Source: Aeromicrobium endophyticum
Lineage (GTDB): Bacteria; Actinomycetota; Actinomycetes; Propionibacteriales; Nocardioidaceae
Direction of reading: 5' to 3'
Assembly: GCF_003586285.1 (NCBI RefSeq)
Contig: NZ_QUBR01000001.1
Span: 1,791,373-1,855,372 of the forward strand
Length of the DNA: 64,000 nt
Part shown: positions 50,611 through 57,606 of the stretch, piece by piece
Layout: every line of letters begins with the position of its first letter
How positions within the stretch are numbered: position 1 is the stretch's first letter
Translations under genes and position numbers: made by a program
Notes under the pieces: model-generated
What the model saw: only the letters and a program-made list of their open reading frames with translations
Databases searched by the model: none
What the model was told of the DNA's origin: nothing

Positions 50611-50895
50611 CTACGCCACCCCAGCCCACGGCTGCTCGTTCGTGGGTAGCGATGCGACCTCTGGCGGAGCTGGACGCCTTGACGCGATCAGTCGGTCCTT
50701 GAACATCGGCGGTGGATGCGACGATCTGAAGTCGGCCTCCTCCGTCTTGTACGCCATCGCCGCCGCCTCGAGCTGCTCCTCCCACGCATGACGCTCGACC
50801 CGGTACTCCTCCACCAGCTGCCGATGCAGACACGACGCCTTGCACCCCGAGCCCGGCGTCCCCGTCGCAACGCGCATCCCACGCGCGCAAGGCAC
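50611..50895 (-). CDS. Small hypothetical protein with Cys/His site
   Basis: 94 aa from GTG 50895, adjacent to the stop of the gene before (alternative ATG 50877). PGSGCKASCLHRQLVEEYRVERHAWEEQ: a CxxxC-H pattern plus an amphipathic helix. Unknown. Confidence 0.5.
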   Translation of the reverse strand: MPCARGMRVATGTPGSGCKASCLHRQLVEEYRVERHAWEEQLEAAAMAYKTEEADFRSSHPPPMFKDRLIASRRPAPPEVASLPTNEQPWAGVA

Positions 50896-51120
50896 TCACA
50901 CCGCCCCCGCAGCGGGAGGCGACCACACGACGACCGCGGCCACAGGAAGCGACTCAGCCGCGCTCGAACCGCCACTGAGACCGAGGGTCGAGTAGGACGG
51001 GACGGTCGGGGTCGGATCGAACGGCTCCGAGTGCCAGTTGGTCCCGTAGGACCGCAGGCGATAGGCGATACCCGACTCGGGGTCCAGGAACAGGGTGCCC
51101 ACTGCCGGGAGGCTGTTCAT
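50896..51120 (-). CDS. Small hypothetical protein
   Basis: 74 aa, ATGA overlap with the cytosine methyltransferase. SLPAVGTLFLDPESGIAYRLRSYGTNWHSEPF followed by a Ser/Ala-rich tail. Not recognised; could modulate the methyltransferase, by proximity only. Confidence 0.45.
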   Translation of the reverse strand: MNSLPAVGTLFLDPESGIAYRLRSYGTNWHSEPFDPTPTVPSYSTLGLSGGSSAAESLPVAAVVVWSPPAAGAV

Positions 51121-51947
51121 GCGACTTCCTCGAGCGCGTCGTCGATCGTGGTCTGCGCCAGCGACGCCAGCAGCTCGCGGCCGACGTGCTCGGCGTAGGC
51201 CGGCGGGATCGACTCGTGTAGACCGCGCAGAGTCATGTCGTGGTCGATGCCGAGCAGCGCCTTCAGCACCTCGCGAGACCGGGGGACGTAGCCGCCCTTG
51301 CGGACGTACCGCGCCTCGTGGCGGTCGCGCGGGGCGACGGCGGCCAGAGACTCGCCGTCCTCCCGCTTCGCACGACGCGACCCGCCGTAGGCGCCAGCGA
51401 TCCAGCCAGACGAGTGATCGCACTCGCGCGGCGCCGACATAGGGAAGTTGGTCTCGAACAGGCGCCACCGCGTCAGCAGCAACGGCTCGCCGTCGACGTC
51501 GTTCGCCCGCAGGTCGAACATGCACCCACACAGGCCGACCGGGTCGACCATCTCGGGACCGGCGTCACGGACGTTCTCGATGACGTAGGGCAGGCCCGAG
51601 TCGACGAACTGGGCCCGGACGTCGGGGATGAGCTTGGGCCACGCGGTGACCTTGCCGGCGTTGCCGCGGGTGTAGCCCTGGCACGGGGGCGAGGCGTGGC
51701 CGAAGACGAAGTCGCGCAGATACAGCCGCTCCCGCTGACCGTCCGGGTGCGTGAACCACACGGCCTCGTAGTCGATCAAGGCGCGCAGGACCGCGAGCGC
51801 GTCGCCGAGGTGCTTCGCTGACGGGTTGCGCTTGAGGCGGTTCTCGTCGAGGTCGACGGCGTACACGTCGAAGCCAGCACGGCGGTAGCCCTCGCTCGCG
51901 CCGCCCTCGCAGGCGAACAGGTCGAGCACCTTCGGCCGCGCGCTCAT
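51117..51947 (-). CDS. DNA (cytosine-5) methyltransferase
   Basis: 276 aa. Motif I VLDLFACEGGASEGYRRAGF, motif IV with catalytic Cys in SPPCQGYT, motif VI VIENV, QRR-like motif RERLY earlier, and C-terminal SIPPAYAEHVGREL (motif X-like). No partner endonuclease in the window; in phages this usually protects DNA from restriction. Tightly coupled downstream of a small basic gene and the deoxyribosyltransferase-like gene. Confidence 0.88.
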   Translation of the reverse strand: MSARPKVLDLFACEGGASEGYRRAGFDVYAVDLDENRLKRNPSAKHLGDALAVLRALIDYEAVWFTHPDGQRERLYLRDFVFGHASPPCQGYTRGNAGKVTAWPKLIPDVRAQFVDSGLPYVIENVRDAGPEMVDPVGLCGCMFDLRANDVDGEPLLLTRWRLFETNFPMSAPRECDHSSGWIAGAYGGSRRAKREDGESLAAVAPRDRHEARYVRKGGYVPRSREVLKALLGIDHDMTLRGLHESIPPAYAEHVGRELLASLAQTTIDDALEEVA

Positions 51948-52168
51948 CCGGGCACCGACTCAGCAGCGACCACGTCCACCAGCGCACGCGCAGCAGACTC
52001 ACGATCCCGGTACGTCTTGGCCGAGGGCGCCTTGCCAGGACGGGCGTGCACCCAGCGGCGGCGGCCGAGCTCGACCAGGCGGCCGACGTACTCGCCGTTC
52101 GAGATGACGCGATCCTTCTCGTCGATCGCCAGCGGGGGAGGCCCGGGACGACCGTGTGCGGTCATCAT
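51944..52168 (-). CDS. Small hypothetical protein
   Basis: 74 aa; the ATGATGA junction joins it to the gene before. AIDEKDRVISNGEYVGRLVELGRRRWVHARPG...YRDRESAARALVDVV resembles small actinophage proteins with a KTYRDRESA-like helix, perhaps DNA-associated. Unknown. Confidence 0.5.
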   Translation of the reverse strand: MMTAHGRPGPPPLAIDEKDRVISNGEYVGRLVELGRRRWVHARPGKAPSAKTYRDRESAARALVDVVAAESVPG

Positions 52169-52608
52169 CAGTCCTCGACCCCCAGCCAGCCGAGCAGATC
52201 GTGGACGGACGAGGAGATGTGGTCGGCCATCCGAGCCATGAGCTCCGGCTCCTCGCCGTTGCGGGTGAGGATCGCGGTGCGCTTGCCCTGGCCGACGGCC
52301 CAGCCGAGCTCGAGGTGAGCCGACCTGCCACACGGCAAGACCAGCACGAACGTGTCGGCGCGCTGCATGGCGTTGAAGTCCGACTCGTAGCCGGCAATCG
52401 CGAGCGGGTGCTCGAGCGCAGCGATGTACTCGGCGGACGTCCAGTTCATCCAGTCCGGGTCGATCGACGACCAGGCGAAGCCCGTGCCGCCCTCGGGGTT
52501 CTTGAAGTCGTAGCATTCGATCCCCGCGGCGCGGAGGACAGCGACGACAGCGTCTTGCATCGGATTGCGCCACGATGACGCGACGTAGACGTACTCGGGC
52601 AGCGTCAT
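52168..52608 (-). CDS. Nucleoside 2-deoxyribosyltransferase-like protein
   Basis: 146 aa from ATG 52608 (ATGA overlap), preferred to a longer frame. YVASSWRNPMQDAVVAVLRAAGIECYDF at the N-terminus and FNAMQRADTFVLVLPCGRSAHLELGWAVGQGKRTAILTRNG are the family hallmarks (S/A-W start strand, Asp after R-A, catalytic-type Glu in HLELG). Phage members may salvage or alter nucleotides, or act as an NAD/nucleotide hydrolase. It lies directly before a cytosine methyltransferase module. Confidence 0.78.
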   Translation of the reverse strand: MTLPEYVYVASSWRNPMQDAVVAVLRAAGIECYDFKNPEGGTGFAWSSIDPDWMNWTSAEYIAALEHPLAIAGYESDFNAMQRADTFVLVLPCGRSAHLELGWAVGQGKRTAILTRNGEEPELMARMADHISSSVHDLLGWLGVED

Positions 52609-52862
52609 GAGCGCGCCGCCTTGATGAGCTCGGTCAGCGGGACGCCCGGCAGGCCGGACACGACGTCCCACTTGCGGGGGAGCGCGTGCTCGATGGCGGC
52701 CGTGCGGGTGCCGAAGGTGACGACCTCCGAGAACGAGTCGCCGTCGACAGCGCCGGCCATCGCGTAGGCGTGGTGGAGCATCTTCGGCGGCTTGGCGGCC
52801 TTCACCTTCGGCGCCTCGGTCGGCTCGGTGGCGGTCTTGTCGGTCTTGGGCTGGGTGGCCAT
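52605..52862 (-). CDS. Hypothetical protein
   Basis: 85 aa from ATG 52862. Lys/Thr/Pro-rich N-terminus, then AYAMAGAVDGDSFSEVVTFGTRTAAIEHAL and VPLTELIKAARS. Not recognised. Overlaps the transferase-like gene by ATGA. Confidence 0.5.
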   Translation of the reverse strand: MATQPKTDKTATEPTEAPKVKAAKPPKMLHHAYAMAGAVDGDSFSEVVTFGTRTAAIEHALPRKWDVVSGLPGVPLTELIKAARS

Positions 52863-52864
52863 GT

Positions 52865-53005
52865 TCAGAGTCCTTCGCAGTGGTGGGTGTCGAGCTGGCG
52901 TGCCGGGTCGGGGTCGACCAGCACGAGGGAGTTGGAGATGAGACGGGCGTCGACGGGGCCGGCCGGTCGGCCGCACTTCCCGCAGAGCACCGTCATGTCG
53001 GTCAC
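52865..53005 (-). CDS. 46-aa zinc-finger-like protein
   Basis: GTG 53005 overlaps the previous stop (GTGA). MTVLCGKCGRPAGPVDARL carries one Cys pair; THHCEG at the end may complete a zinc site. Too short for confident assignment. Confidence 0.45.
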   Translation of the reverse strand: MTDMTVLCGKCGRPAGPVDARLISNSLVLVDPDPARQLDTHHCEGL

Positions 53006-53685
53006 GAGAGCAGCGCCCCCCATCCGTCGAGGTCGCGCGCCATCACCGCGGCACGGCGGTGACGCGTGCCCGGTCGCAGCTCCTGCCGTGGGGTGACGAG
53101 GCCGATGAAGTGGTGGCCGCACGTCACGAGCACCGGGTCAGCACGACGCTGGCCGGGCAGGATCACGAGCGGGTAGTCGTCCGGGTTGGACAGCGGGTGC
53201 TCGACGGCGCGGAACGCGTCGAGCTGGGCGAGGGTCAGCGCGGCGGCGGTGCGGTGACTGGCCGGGGACTGGATGGCCTTGAGGAACGGCTTCGCGAGGT
53301 CCGGGAACTGGGTGTGATCCATGAGCTCGAACGCGAACGCCGCGGCGTTGACGTCAGGCCGCGAGCGGACGACGACCGTCAACCGGCCCGGGGACTCGAC
53401 CCTGAAGTCGACAAGAGGGCGGCGATCAGCGGCGACCGCGACCTCGCGCATGACCTGCTGCAGCGCGTCCAACGGCAGCAGCACGTCGAGCTCGCCCGGC
53501 TGGTCGATGATCTGTCGGCACTGGCCGAGCGCGAACTGACCGGCCCCCTCGGCGATGAGGTAGGCCTCTTCGGTGCGGAGTCGCACACCGGTCAGCGCGT
53601 ACACGGCCGAGCCCGCGTCGACCAGACCGATCACCGGCTCGACGACCGACCGCAGCTCGGACGCCGTCACCGTCAGCCCGGTCAC
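53002..53685 (-). CDS. Hypothetical protein, possibly sliding-clamp-like
   Basis: 227 aa from GTG 53685 (GTGA overlap). Alternating beta/helix pattern with LPLDALQQVMREVAVAADRRPLVDFRVE, GRLTVVVRS and FPDLAKPF recalls the repeats of the DNA polymerase III beta clamp, but sequence identity is not obvious. Shares its place with phage replication genes. The clamp idea is a weak inference. Confidence 0.55.
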   Translation of the reverse strand: MTGLTVTASELRSVVEPVIGLVDAGSAVYALTGVRLRTEEAYLIAEGAGQFALGQCRQIIDQPGELDVLLPLDALQQVMREVAVAADRRPLVDFRVESPGRLTVVVRSRPDVNAAAFAFELMDHTQFPDLAKPFLKAIQSPASHRTAAALTLAQLDAFRAVEHPLSNPDDYPLVILPGQRRADPVLVTCGHHFIGLVTPRQELRPGTRHRRAAVMARDLDGWGALLS

Positions 53686-53828
53686 GACTCGGCCCCGATC
53701 CAGCGATCCACGAACCGAGCCAGCCGCGCCCCGGCCTTCGTGCTCTCGAGCAGCGAGTCGGTGAGCATCAGCGCCGCACCGGCGCCGACCACCATCACGA
53801 GCACGAGCAGCACAAGCAGGGCACTCAT
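53682..53828 (-). CDS. 48-aa single-helix membrane protein
   Basis: ATG 53828 overlaps the upstream stop and its TGA overlaps the next GTG. MSALLVLLVLVMVVGAGAALML is a clear transmembrane helix; the rest is amphipathic (ESTKAGARLARFVDRWIG). Too short to classify. Confidence 0.55.
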   Translation of the reverse strand: MSALLVLLVLVMVVGAGAALMLTDSLLESTKAGARLARFVDRWIGAES

Positions 53829-53986
53829 GACGCCACCCGGCGGCCGACCGGCACGGCGGGCTTCGCCCAGTCAGCGTGGAAGAAGTAGGGGAGCGCGCGG
53901 CGCCCGTTGCCGGACGGGATCAGGCGGACGCGGCTCGCCGCGCACCACCTTCGCCGGTCAGCAGGGGTGAGGATTCGAACTTCCAT
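53825..53986 (-). CDS. 53-aa basic protein
   Basis: ATG 53986, stop overlapping the next gene (ATGA). MEVRILTPADRRRWCAASRVRL...RRALPYFF...GRRVAS is strongly basic. Lies after a 139-bp gap with a large hairpin. Unknown. Confidence 0.45.
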   Translation of the reverse strand: MEVRILTPADRRRWCAASRVRLIPSGNGRRALPYFFHADWAKPAVPVGRRVAS

Positions 53987-54008
53987 TGGTATGCTGCCTC
54001 TCAGTCAG

Positions 54009-54046
54009 ACGACGGCCCCGGGTTCCAGCCCGTATGGGGTCGTCGT
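54009..54046. repeat. 11-bp hairpin ahead of early operon
   Basis: ACGACGGCCCC (54009-54019) pairs with GGGGTCGTCGT (54036-54046), one G-T wobble, 16-nt loop. Sits in the 138-bp gap between the regulator-side genes and the rest of the early operon, 22 bp before the 53-aa gene start (minus). Could be an attenuator or a processing site separating regulatory and replication transcripts. Confidence 0.5.
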
Positions 54047-54124
54047 TCTCTTTGTGGTGGTGCTGCCGGGTGCTCGCTGGCGACGGCTCTCGCCGAACAA
54101 GGGGGGTCCAGGGCACCCGGCCGT

Positions 54125-54397
54125 CTAGGGGGCCGAAGCCAGTTGGCGGGACCGGGTGCGACGCGCCGGGATCTCTCGCGCGCGGAGCACGTTGTGCACG
54201 GTCGTGCTTGTCGTGGCGAGCTCGGCGGCGATCTCGGCCGGTGTGAAGTCGGCGCGGTACAGCTGGCAGATGCGGTTGTCGCGCTCCTCGCGCAGCCATG
54301 TCGCCAGGTCGACGGGCTCGAGCTCGGAGTCGTCGGGCTCGTCGTCGAAGCCGTTCGGCCAGGACACGACACCGGTCGCGGACTTGACCCACGTCAT
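54125..54397 (-). CDS. Small HTH protein
   Basis: 90 aa from ATG 54397, which overlaps the excisionase stop (ATGA) and is preferred to an earlier in-frame start. Acidic N-terminus; residues about 50-80 (YRADFTPAEIAAELATTSTTVHNVLRAREI) are a clear helix-turn-helix. Basic C-terminal tail. Third gene of the leftward regulatory transcript. Confidence 0.65.
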   Translation of the reverse strand: MTWVKSATGVVSWPNGFDDEPDDSELEPVDLATWLREERDNRICQLYRADFTPAEIAAELATTSTTVHNVLRAREIPARRTRSRQLASAP

Positions 54398-54597
54398 GAG
54401 GCATCGCCACTGAGCCACGTGTCGAGCCAGTCGCGGTGAATCCGCCACCGCCCGCGCTCTTTACGCTGCTGGCCCCTCAGCTCGCCCGCCTGCAGCGCCC
54501 GCACGATCGTCTTCGTCGAGAAGCCCGCGTAGTCAGCCGCCTGGGCGGTGTCGAACCAGATCCTGTCGGTGACCGGTGCGGCCGTCGCGGTCGTCAT
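54394..54597 (-). CDS. Excisionase-like MerR-type helix-turn-helix protein
   Basis: 67 aa (ATGA overlap with the Cro-like gene). FDTAQAADYAGFSTKTIVRALQAGELRGQQRKERGRWRIHRDWLDTWL is the standard phage excisionase/MerR-like winged-helix fold with an R-W-R-I-H wing. Needed to redirect the integrase to excision in related phages. Alternatively a second early repressor. Confidence 0.75.
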   Translation of the reverse strand: MTTATAAPVTDRIWFDTAQAADYAGFSTKTIVRALQAGELRGQQRKERGRWRIHRDWLDTWLSGDAS

Positions 54598-54812
54598 GCC
54601 GCGGGCTCCGTCTCGCGCGCTGCGACGAGGTTGGCCCCGATCGTCGCGGTGATGACACGGACCCAGTCGGCCGACGGCTGCACCTGCCCGTTCTCGGCGC
54701 GGGACAGGTAGGAGATGGACACCCCCGCGTCGGCAGAGACACGGCTCAAGGTCATCCCGGCGGCCTCCCGCAGAGTCTTGAGAGCAACTCCGACTGCGTT
54801 TGTTTCCGTCAT
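54594..54812 (-). CDS. Cro-like XRE regulator
   Basis: 72 aa from ATG 54812. LKTLREAAGMTLSRVSADAGVSISYLSRAENGQVQPSADWVRVITATIG is a textbook HTH_XRE. Divergent from the repressor across a 99-bp control region. The promoter -10 (TACAGT on the minus strand) ends 7 nt before the ATG, so the message is probably leaderless. First gene of the leftward early operon. Confidence 0.8.
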   Translation of the reverse strand: MTETNAVGVALKTLREAAGMTLSRVSADAGVSISYLSRAENGQVQPSADWVRVITATIGANLVAARETEPAA

Positions 54813-54819
54813 AGGAAGG

Positions 54820-54848
54820 ACTGTAGGCAGAGTTTCCTACGTGAGCAA
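54820..54848 (-). promoter_or_regulatory. Early leftward promoter (leaderless cro)
   Basis: On the minus strand: TTGCTC (54848-54843), 17-bp spacer, TACAGT (54825-54820), then 7 nt to the ATG of the Cro-like gene. Spacing implies transcription starts at or next to the ATG. Confidence 0.65.
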
Positions 54849-54870
54849 GGCAACGCGCCCTGTTTTTCCC

Positions 54871-54902
54871 TGACTAGTGACAAATGGGAAAAAGTGACTA
54901 GT
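54871..54902. promoter_or_regulatory. Paired operator TGACTAGT
   Basis: TGACTAGT at 54871-54878 and 54895-54902, 24 bp apart (about two helical turns). Each contains the palindrome ACTAGT. The first overlaps the -35 and the second the -10 of the repressor promoter, so binding would shut repressor transcription and, by position, may also touch the Cro-like promoter. Confidence 0.55.
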
Positions 54903-54904
54903 CT
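54877..54904 (+). promoter_or_regulatory. Repressor promoter (leaderless)
   Basis: GTGACA (-35, 54877-54882), 16-bp spacer, TAGTCT (-10, 54899-54904), then 7 nt to ATG 54912. No Shine-Dalgarno between them, so the repressor message is likely leaderless. Confidence 0.6.
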
Positions 54905-54911
54905 TTCTTGC

Positions 54912-55415
54912 ATGGATCGGAACGAACGGGCCGCTTGGGGCCCTCGCATCAGGCTGGCACGCGTGCGCGCAGGGATGCGCCAGGAGGAGCTGGCCGCGAA
55001 AGCCGGCACGACGACCCGCACCCTCGGCTCGATCGAGCGAGGCGACTCCGTCGGACAGGCCAGCGTGATCGGCAAGCTGATCGACGCGCTTGGCCTCGAG
55101 ACGTCCCAGCCCGCACTCGACCCCGAGGTCGAAGTGCTGGTCGCCATGATCGGCGAGCTTCTGCAGCAGACACCTGCGGAGGCTCGGCCCGGGGTGGCGC
55201 GCGAGATCGTCCTGCTCCTCACGACCGCGCTCGGCGCTGCTCACCAGGGCGACACGCCCGGCGCGTCGATCCACCAATTCCCTGCGATCTCTGGTACTGG
55301 ATCAGAAACGTCCGACGGCGCAGATACAGATAGGACACAGGAGGCCGCAGACGCCCACCACGCGACACGAGAAGACATTGAGCGCGAAGCGATCGAACTG
55401 ACGGAGGAACCGTGA
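54912..55415 (+). CDS. Phage immunity repressor (XRE type)
   Basis: 167 aa. N-terminal RIRLARVRAGMRQEELAAKAGTTTRTLGSIERGDSV is an HTH_XRE domain; residues about 70-110 are helical; the C-terminal third is acidic and disordered (GTGSETSDGADTDRTQEAADAHH). No LexA-like protease domain is present. Instead the next gene encodes an ImmA/IrrE metalloprotease, the arrangement in ICEBs1-type immunity where the protease destroys the repressor on induction. Confidence 0.85.
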   Translation: MDRNERAAWGPRIRLARVRAGMRQEELAAKAGTTTRTLGSIERGDSVGQASVIGKLIDALGLETSQPALDPEVEVLVAMIGELLQQTPAEARPGVAREIVLLLTTALGAAHQGDTPGASIHQFPAISGTGSETSDGADTDRTQEAADAHHATREDIEREAIELTEEP

Positions 55416-55822
55416 CCACTAACCTCATGCACGAGCTGCTGCGTCACGCGGCAGACCTTGAGGTCGACATCGTGCACTGCTACCTCGACGGCAAACGGGG
55501 TTGCTACCGCAAGGGCGACGGGCTGATCCTGCTCGACCACGGCCTCACCACCGCTCAGGTGGAGTTCACCCTCGCGCACGAGCTCGCCCACGTGGTCTAC
55601 GACGACACGTCGAGCACGCCACGCATCGAACGCCGGGCCGATATCTTCGCGGCCGGGCTAGTCATTGACACCCGGGCGTACCGACGTGCCGAGTGGTCCC
55701 ACGGCTGCGACGCCGGCACCCTCGCGCACGAGCTCGGCACGACGAAGCGCGCCGTCGAGTCGTGGCGGATCTGGTACGAGGTCCGCGGACGCCGGCTCGA
55801 GGCCGCCGGGGCGATCGCATGA
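55412..55822 (+). CDS. ImmA/IrrE-family metallopeptidase
   Basis: 136 aa, GTG overlapping the repressor stop (GTGA). HELAHVVYDD is the zinc HExxH motif; ERRADIFAAGLVI supplies the third ligand region and the family ERxAD signature; RRAEW and TKRAVESWRIW follow. Predicted to cleave the co-transcribed repressor and trigger lytic growth. Confidence 0.88.
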   Translation: MTTNLMHELLRHAADLEVDIVHCYLDGKRGCYRKGDGLILLDHGLTTAQVEFTLAHELAHVVYDDTSSTPRIERRADIFAAGLVIDTRAYRRAEWSHGCDAGTLAHELGTTKRAVESWRIWYEVRGRRLEAAGAIA

Positions 55823-56073
55823 CGACCCAGCCCTACCGGCACCCCGTAGCCGACGAGCAGACGTGGAATGACGCGCTGTACGAGGACTTGGAACGCTCGA
55901 TTGTCGAGACCCGGACGTCGTGCGACGGCCAGGTGACGACCTTCCTAGACAAGGACGGAGTGGTCCTCGCCTTCGGGTGCGGGCGACGCCGAGAGCCCCA
56001 CCCCGTCTACGTCGCGCAAGACACGATCGAAACCGGGTCGCAGGTCGTGGGAGCCGACGATGAGTGGGCCTGA
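55819..56073 (+). CDS. Hypothetical protein in immunity operon
   Basis: 84 aa from ATG 55819 (ATGA overlap). NDALYEDLERSIVETRTSCDGQVTTFLDKDGVVLAFGCGRRREPHPVY; small mixed fold. No homology recognised. Co-transcribed with the repressor, so expressed in the lysogen. Confidence 0.5.
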   Translation: MTTQPYRHPVADEQTWNDALYEDLERSIVETRTSCDGQVTTFLDKDGVVLAFGCGRRREPHPVYVAQDTIETGSQVVGADDEWA

Positions 56074-56347
56074 CGACGAGGTCGAGCCGCGCCTGCAGGC
56101 ATTGAGTGAGCGCGACCGCGAGATCCTCGAGCTCGAGAAGCTGTGGTTCAAGTTCGCCGGGGCGAAGGAGCAGGCCATCCGCGACCGCTTCAACATGACG
56201 TCGACCCGCTACTACCAGGTGCTGAACAGCCTTATCGACACCGAGCCGGCGCTCGCCGCCGAGCCCGTGCTCGTGAAGCGGCTGCGACGGCTCCGGTCTG
56301 ACCGGCAGCGGTCGCGATCGGCGCGCCGCCTCGGGATCGAGTCCTAG
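56060..56347 (+). CDS. DUF3263-family protein
   Basis: 95 aa. LSERDREILELEKLWFKFAGAKEQAIRDRFNMTSTRYYQVLNSLIDTEPALA...KRLRRLRSDRQRSRSARR matches the actinobacterial DUF3263 family along nearly its whole length, including the FAGAKE-AIRDRFNMTSTRYYQVLN core, which looks like a sigma-factor-like helix-turn-helix. Found mostly on host chromosomes; here in the prophage immunity operon directly before the integrase. Confidence 0.85.
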   Translation: MSGPDDEVEPRLQALSERDREILELEKLWFKFAGAKEQAIRDRFNMTSTRYYQVLNSLIDTEPALAAEPVLVKRLRRLRSDRQRSRSARRLGIES

Positions 56348-57606
56348 TGGCGTGGGCTGAGAAGCTGCCCAGCGGCAAGTACCGCGGGCTCTACCGGGAC
56401 GCCTTCAACACGCGGCGCACGGCGCCAGGCACCTTCACCCACAAGGCCAGGGCGGTGCGCGCCGCCAGCATCAAGGAGGAGGAGTCCCGCAAGACGCTGC
56501 AGACGAACCCCGACGCGCACCGGCAGACGTGGGGGGAGTGGTGCGAGATGTGGTGGCCCACGCGCGGTGTCGAGCCCGGCACCCTGAAGCGGGACAAGTC
56601 GCGGCTCGAGGTGCACCTGAAGCCGCGGTGGGCCGACGTCCCCCTCGGGCAGATCACCCGGCACGACATCAAGGCATGGGTCGCCCAGCTGCGTCAGCCC
56701 AACGACGACGGGAAGGCTCTCGCGAACACCACCGTGCAGCGCATCGTGCACCTGATGTCCGCGTCGCTGGTCGCGGCCGTCGACGCCGAGATCCTGCAGG
56801 CGAACCCGGCCGCGCGGATCAAGCTGCCACCGGCACCGCCGCCGAAGGAGCGATACCTCGAGATCGGCGAGTACGACGAGCTCGTCGAACAGATGCCCAC
56901 CCGGCAAGATCGCGTGCTGACGCACTTTCTGGCCTACCTCGGCGCGCGCATCGGCGAGGCGTCCGGCCTACACGAGCACCGGCTCGACCTGAAGCGCCGG
57001 CAGGTCACCATCGCAGAGACCTTCGACGAGGTCATGGGCAACATCAAGCCGATGCCGAAGGGCAAGAAGTCGCGCGTGCTGCCGATCCCCGAGTGGCTCG
57101 CGCTCGAGCTCGAGTGGCTGCTGAAATCACGACCGGCGGCGAAGACGTGCGGGCTCGAGCACCGCTCCGGCGTGTGTCGGTCCGGGCTGGTGTTCCGCAC
57201 CGGCTCGGGCACCGTGGTGCGACGCGACAACTGGGACACGACGTTCCGGAGCGCCCTGCGCGCGGTCAACCTCGGCACCGACGACGAGCCCGTCGAGATG
57301 GAGCCGGCGACGATTCACGACCTGCGGCACACCTACGCGTCATGGATGCTCGCCGACGGCACGGTGACGATTCAGGAGCTTGCCGAGCTCATGGGGCACT
57401 CCTCGGTGACCGTGACCGAGAGGTACTCGCACCTGCGACCGCGGAACAACGCGCGACTGCTCGCGGCACTCCCTGCCCCACGTTTGCCCCACGCGGCCAC
57501 TGTCGACTTGGAGTCGGAGCGACGTTTGCGCAGGTCAGACGTGGTGGGCCCCGTGGGACTCGAACCCACAACCCGCGGATTAAAAGTCCGCTGCTCTGCC
57601 AATTGA
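56347..57606 (+). CDS. int: Tyrosine site-specific integrase
   Basis: 419 aa, GTG sharing a base with the previous stop. N-terminal arm-binding domain (GKYRGLYRDAFNTRRTAPGTFTHKARA), core-binding SAM-like domain (WGEWCEMWW...LKRDKSRLEVHLKPRWADVPLGQIT), catalytic domain with Arg in LGARIGEASGL, HDLRHTYAS (H-x-x-R), LMGHSSVTVTERYSH (H and nucleophile Tyr). The last ~20 residues are encoded inside the tRNA-Lys gene on the opposite strand, ending ...RGLKVRCSAN. In the excised circle the same frame would end ...RGLKARSGRDDTQ. Confidence 0.95.
   Translation: MAWAEKLPSGKYRGLYRDAFNTRRTAPGTFTHKARAVRAASIKEEESRKTLQTNPDAHRQTWGEWCEMWWPTRGVEPGTLKRDKSRLEVHLKPRWADVPLGQITRHDIKAWVAQLRQPNDDGKALANTTVQRIVHLMSASLVAAVDAEILQANPAARIKLPPAPPPKERYLEIGEYDELVEQMPTRQDRVLTHFLAYLGARIGEASGLHEHRLDLKRRQVTIAETFDEVMGNIKPMPKGKKSRVLPIPEWLALELEWLLKSRPAAKTCGLEHRSGVCRSGLVFRTGSGTVVRRDNWDTTFRSALRAVNLGTDDEPVEMEPATIHDLRHTYASWMLADGTVTIQELAELMGHSSVTVTERYSHLRPRNNARLLAALPAPRLPHAATVDLESERRLRRSDVVGPVGLEPTTRGLKVRCSAN
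57473..57492. repeat. Tandem repeats, probable integrase arm sites (right)
   Basis: CTGCCCCAC (57473-57481) and TTGCCCCAC (57484-57492), same orientation as the pair at 17016-17036. They lie within the integrase coding end, 46 bp from the core. Confidence 0.5.
57538..57586. repeat. attR: 49-bp core repeat
   Basis: Exact copy of attL. Here it completes the tRNA-Lys gene, so the phage restores the tRNA 3' half on integration. The integrase reading frame runs through the repeat. Confidence 0.93.

Larger units (their letters stand above)
16849..57586. mobile_element. Siphovirus-type prophage in tRNA-Lys, about 40.7 kb
   Basis: Bounded by 49-bp direct repeats; repeat-to-repeat distance is 40,689 bp, the expected circular genome size. 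Contains, from the right, integrase, immunity genes, regulators, early region, TerS, TerL, portal, MuF-like, scaffold, capsid, head-tail connectors, major tail protein, frameshifted tail chaperones, tape measure, tail tip, fibre, lysis genes and terminator: the standard long-tailed siphovirus order, with no insertion sequence. The only visible lesion is the split TerL, so it may be functional or recently disabled. Confidence 0.95.
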
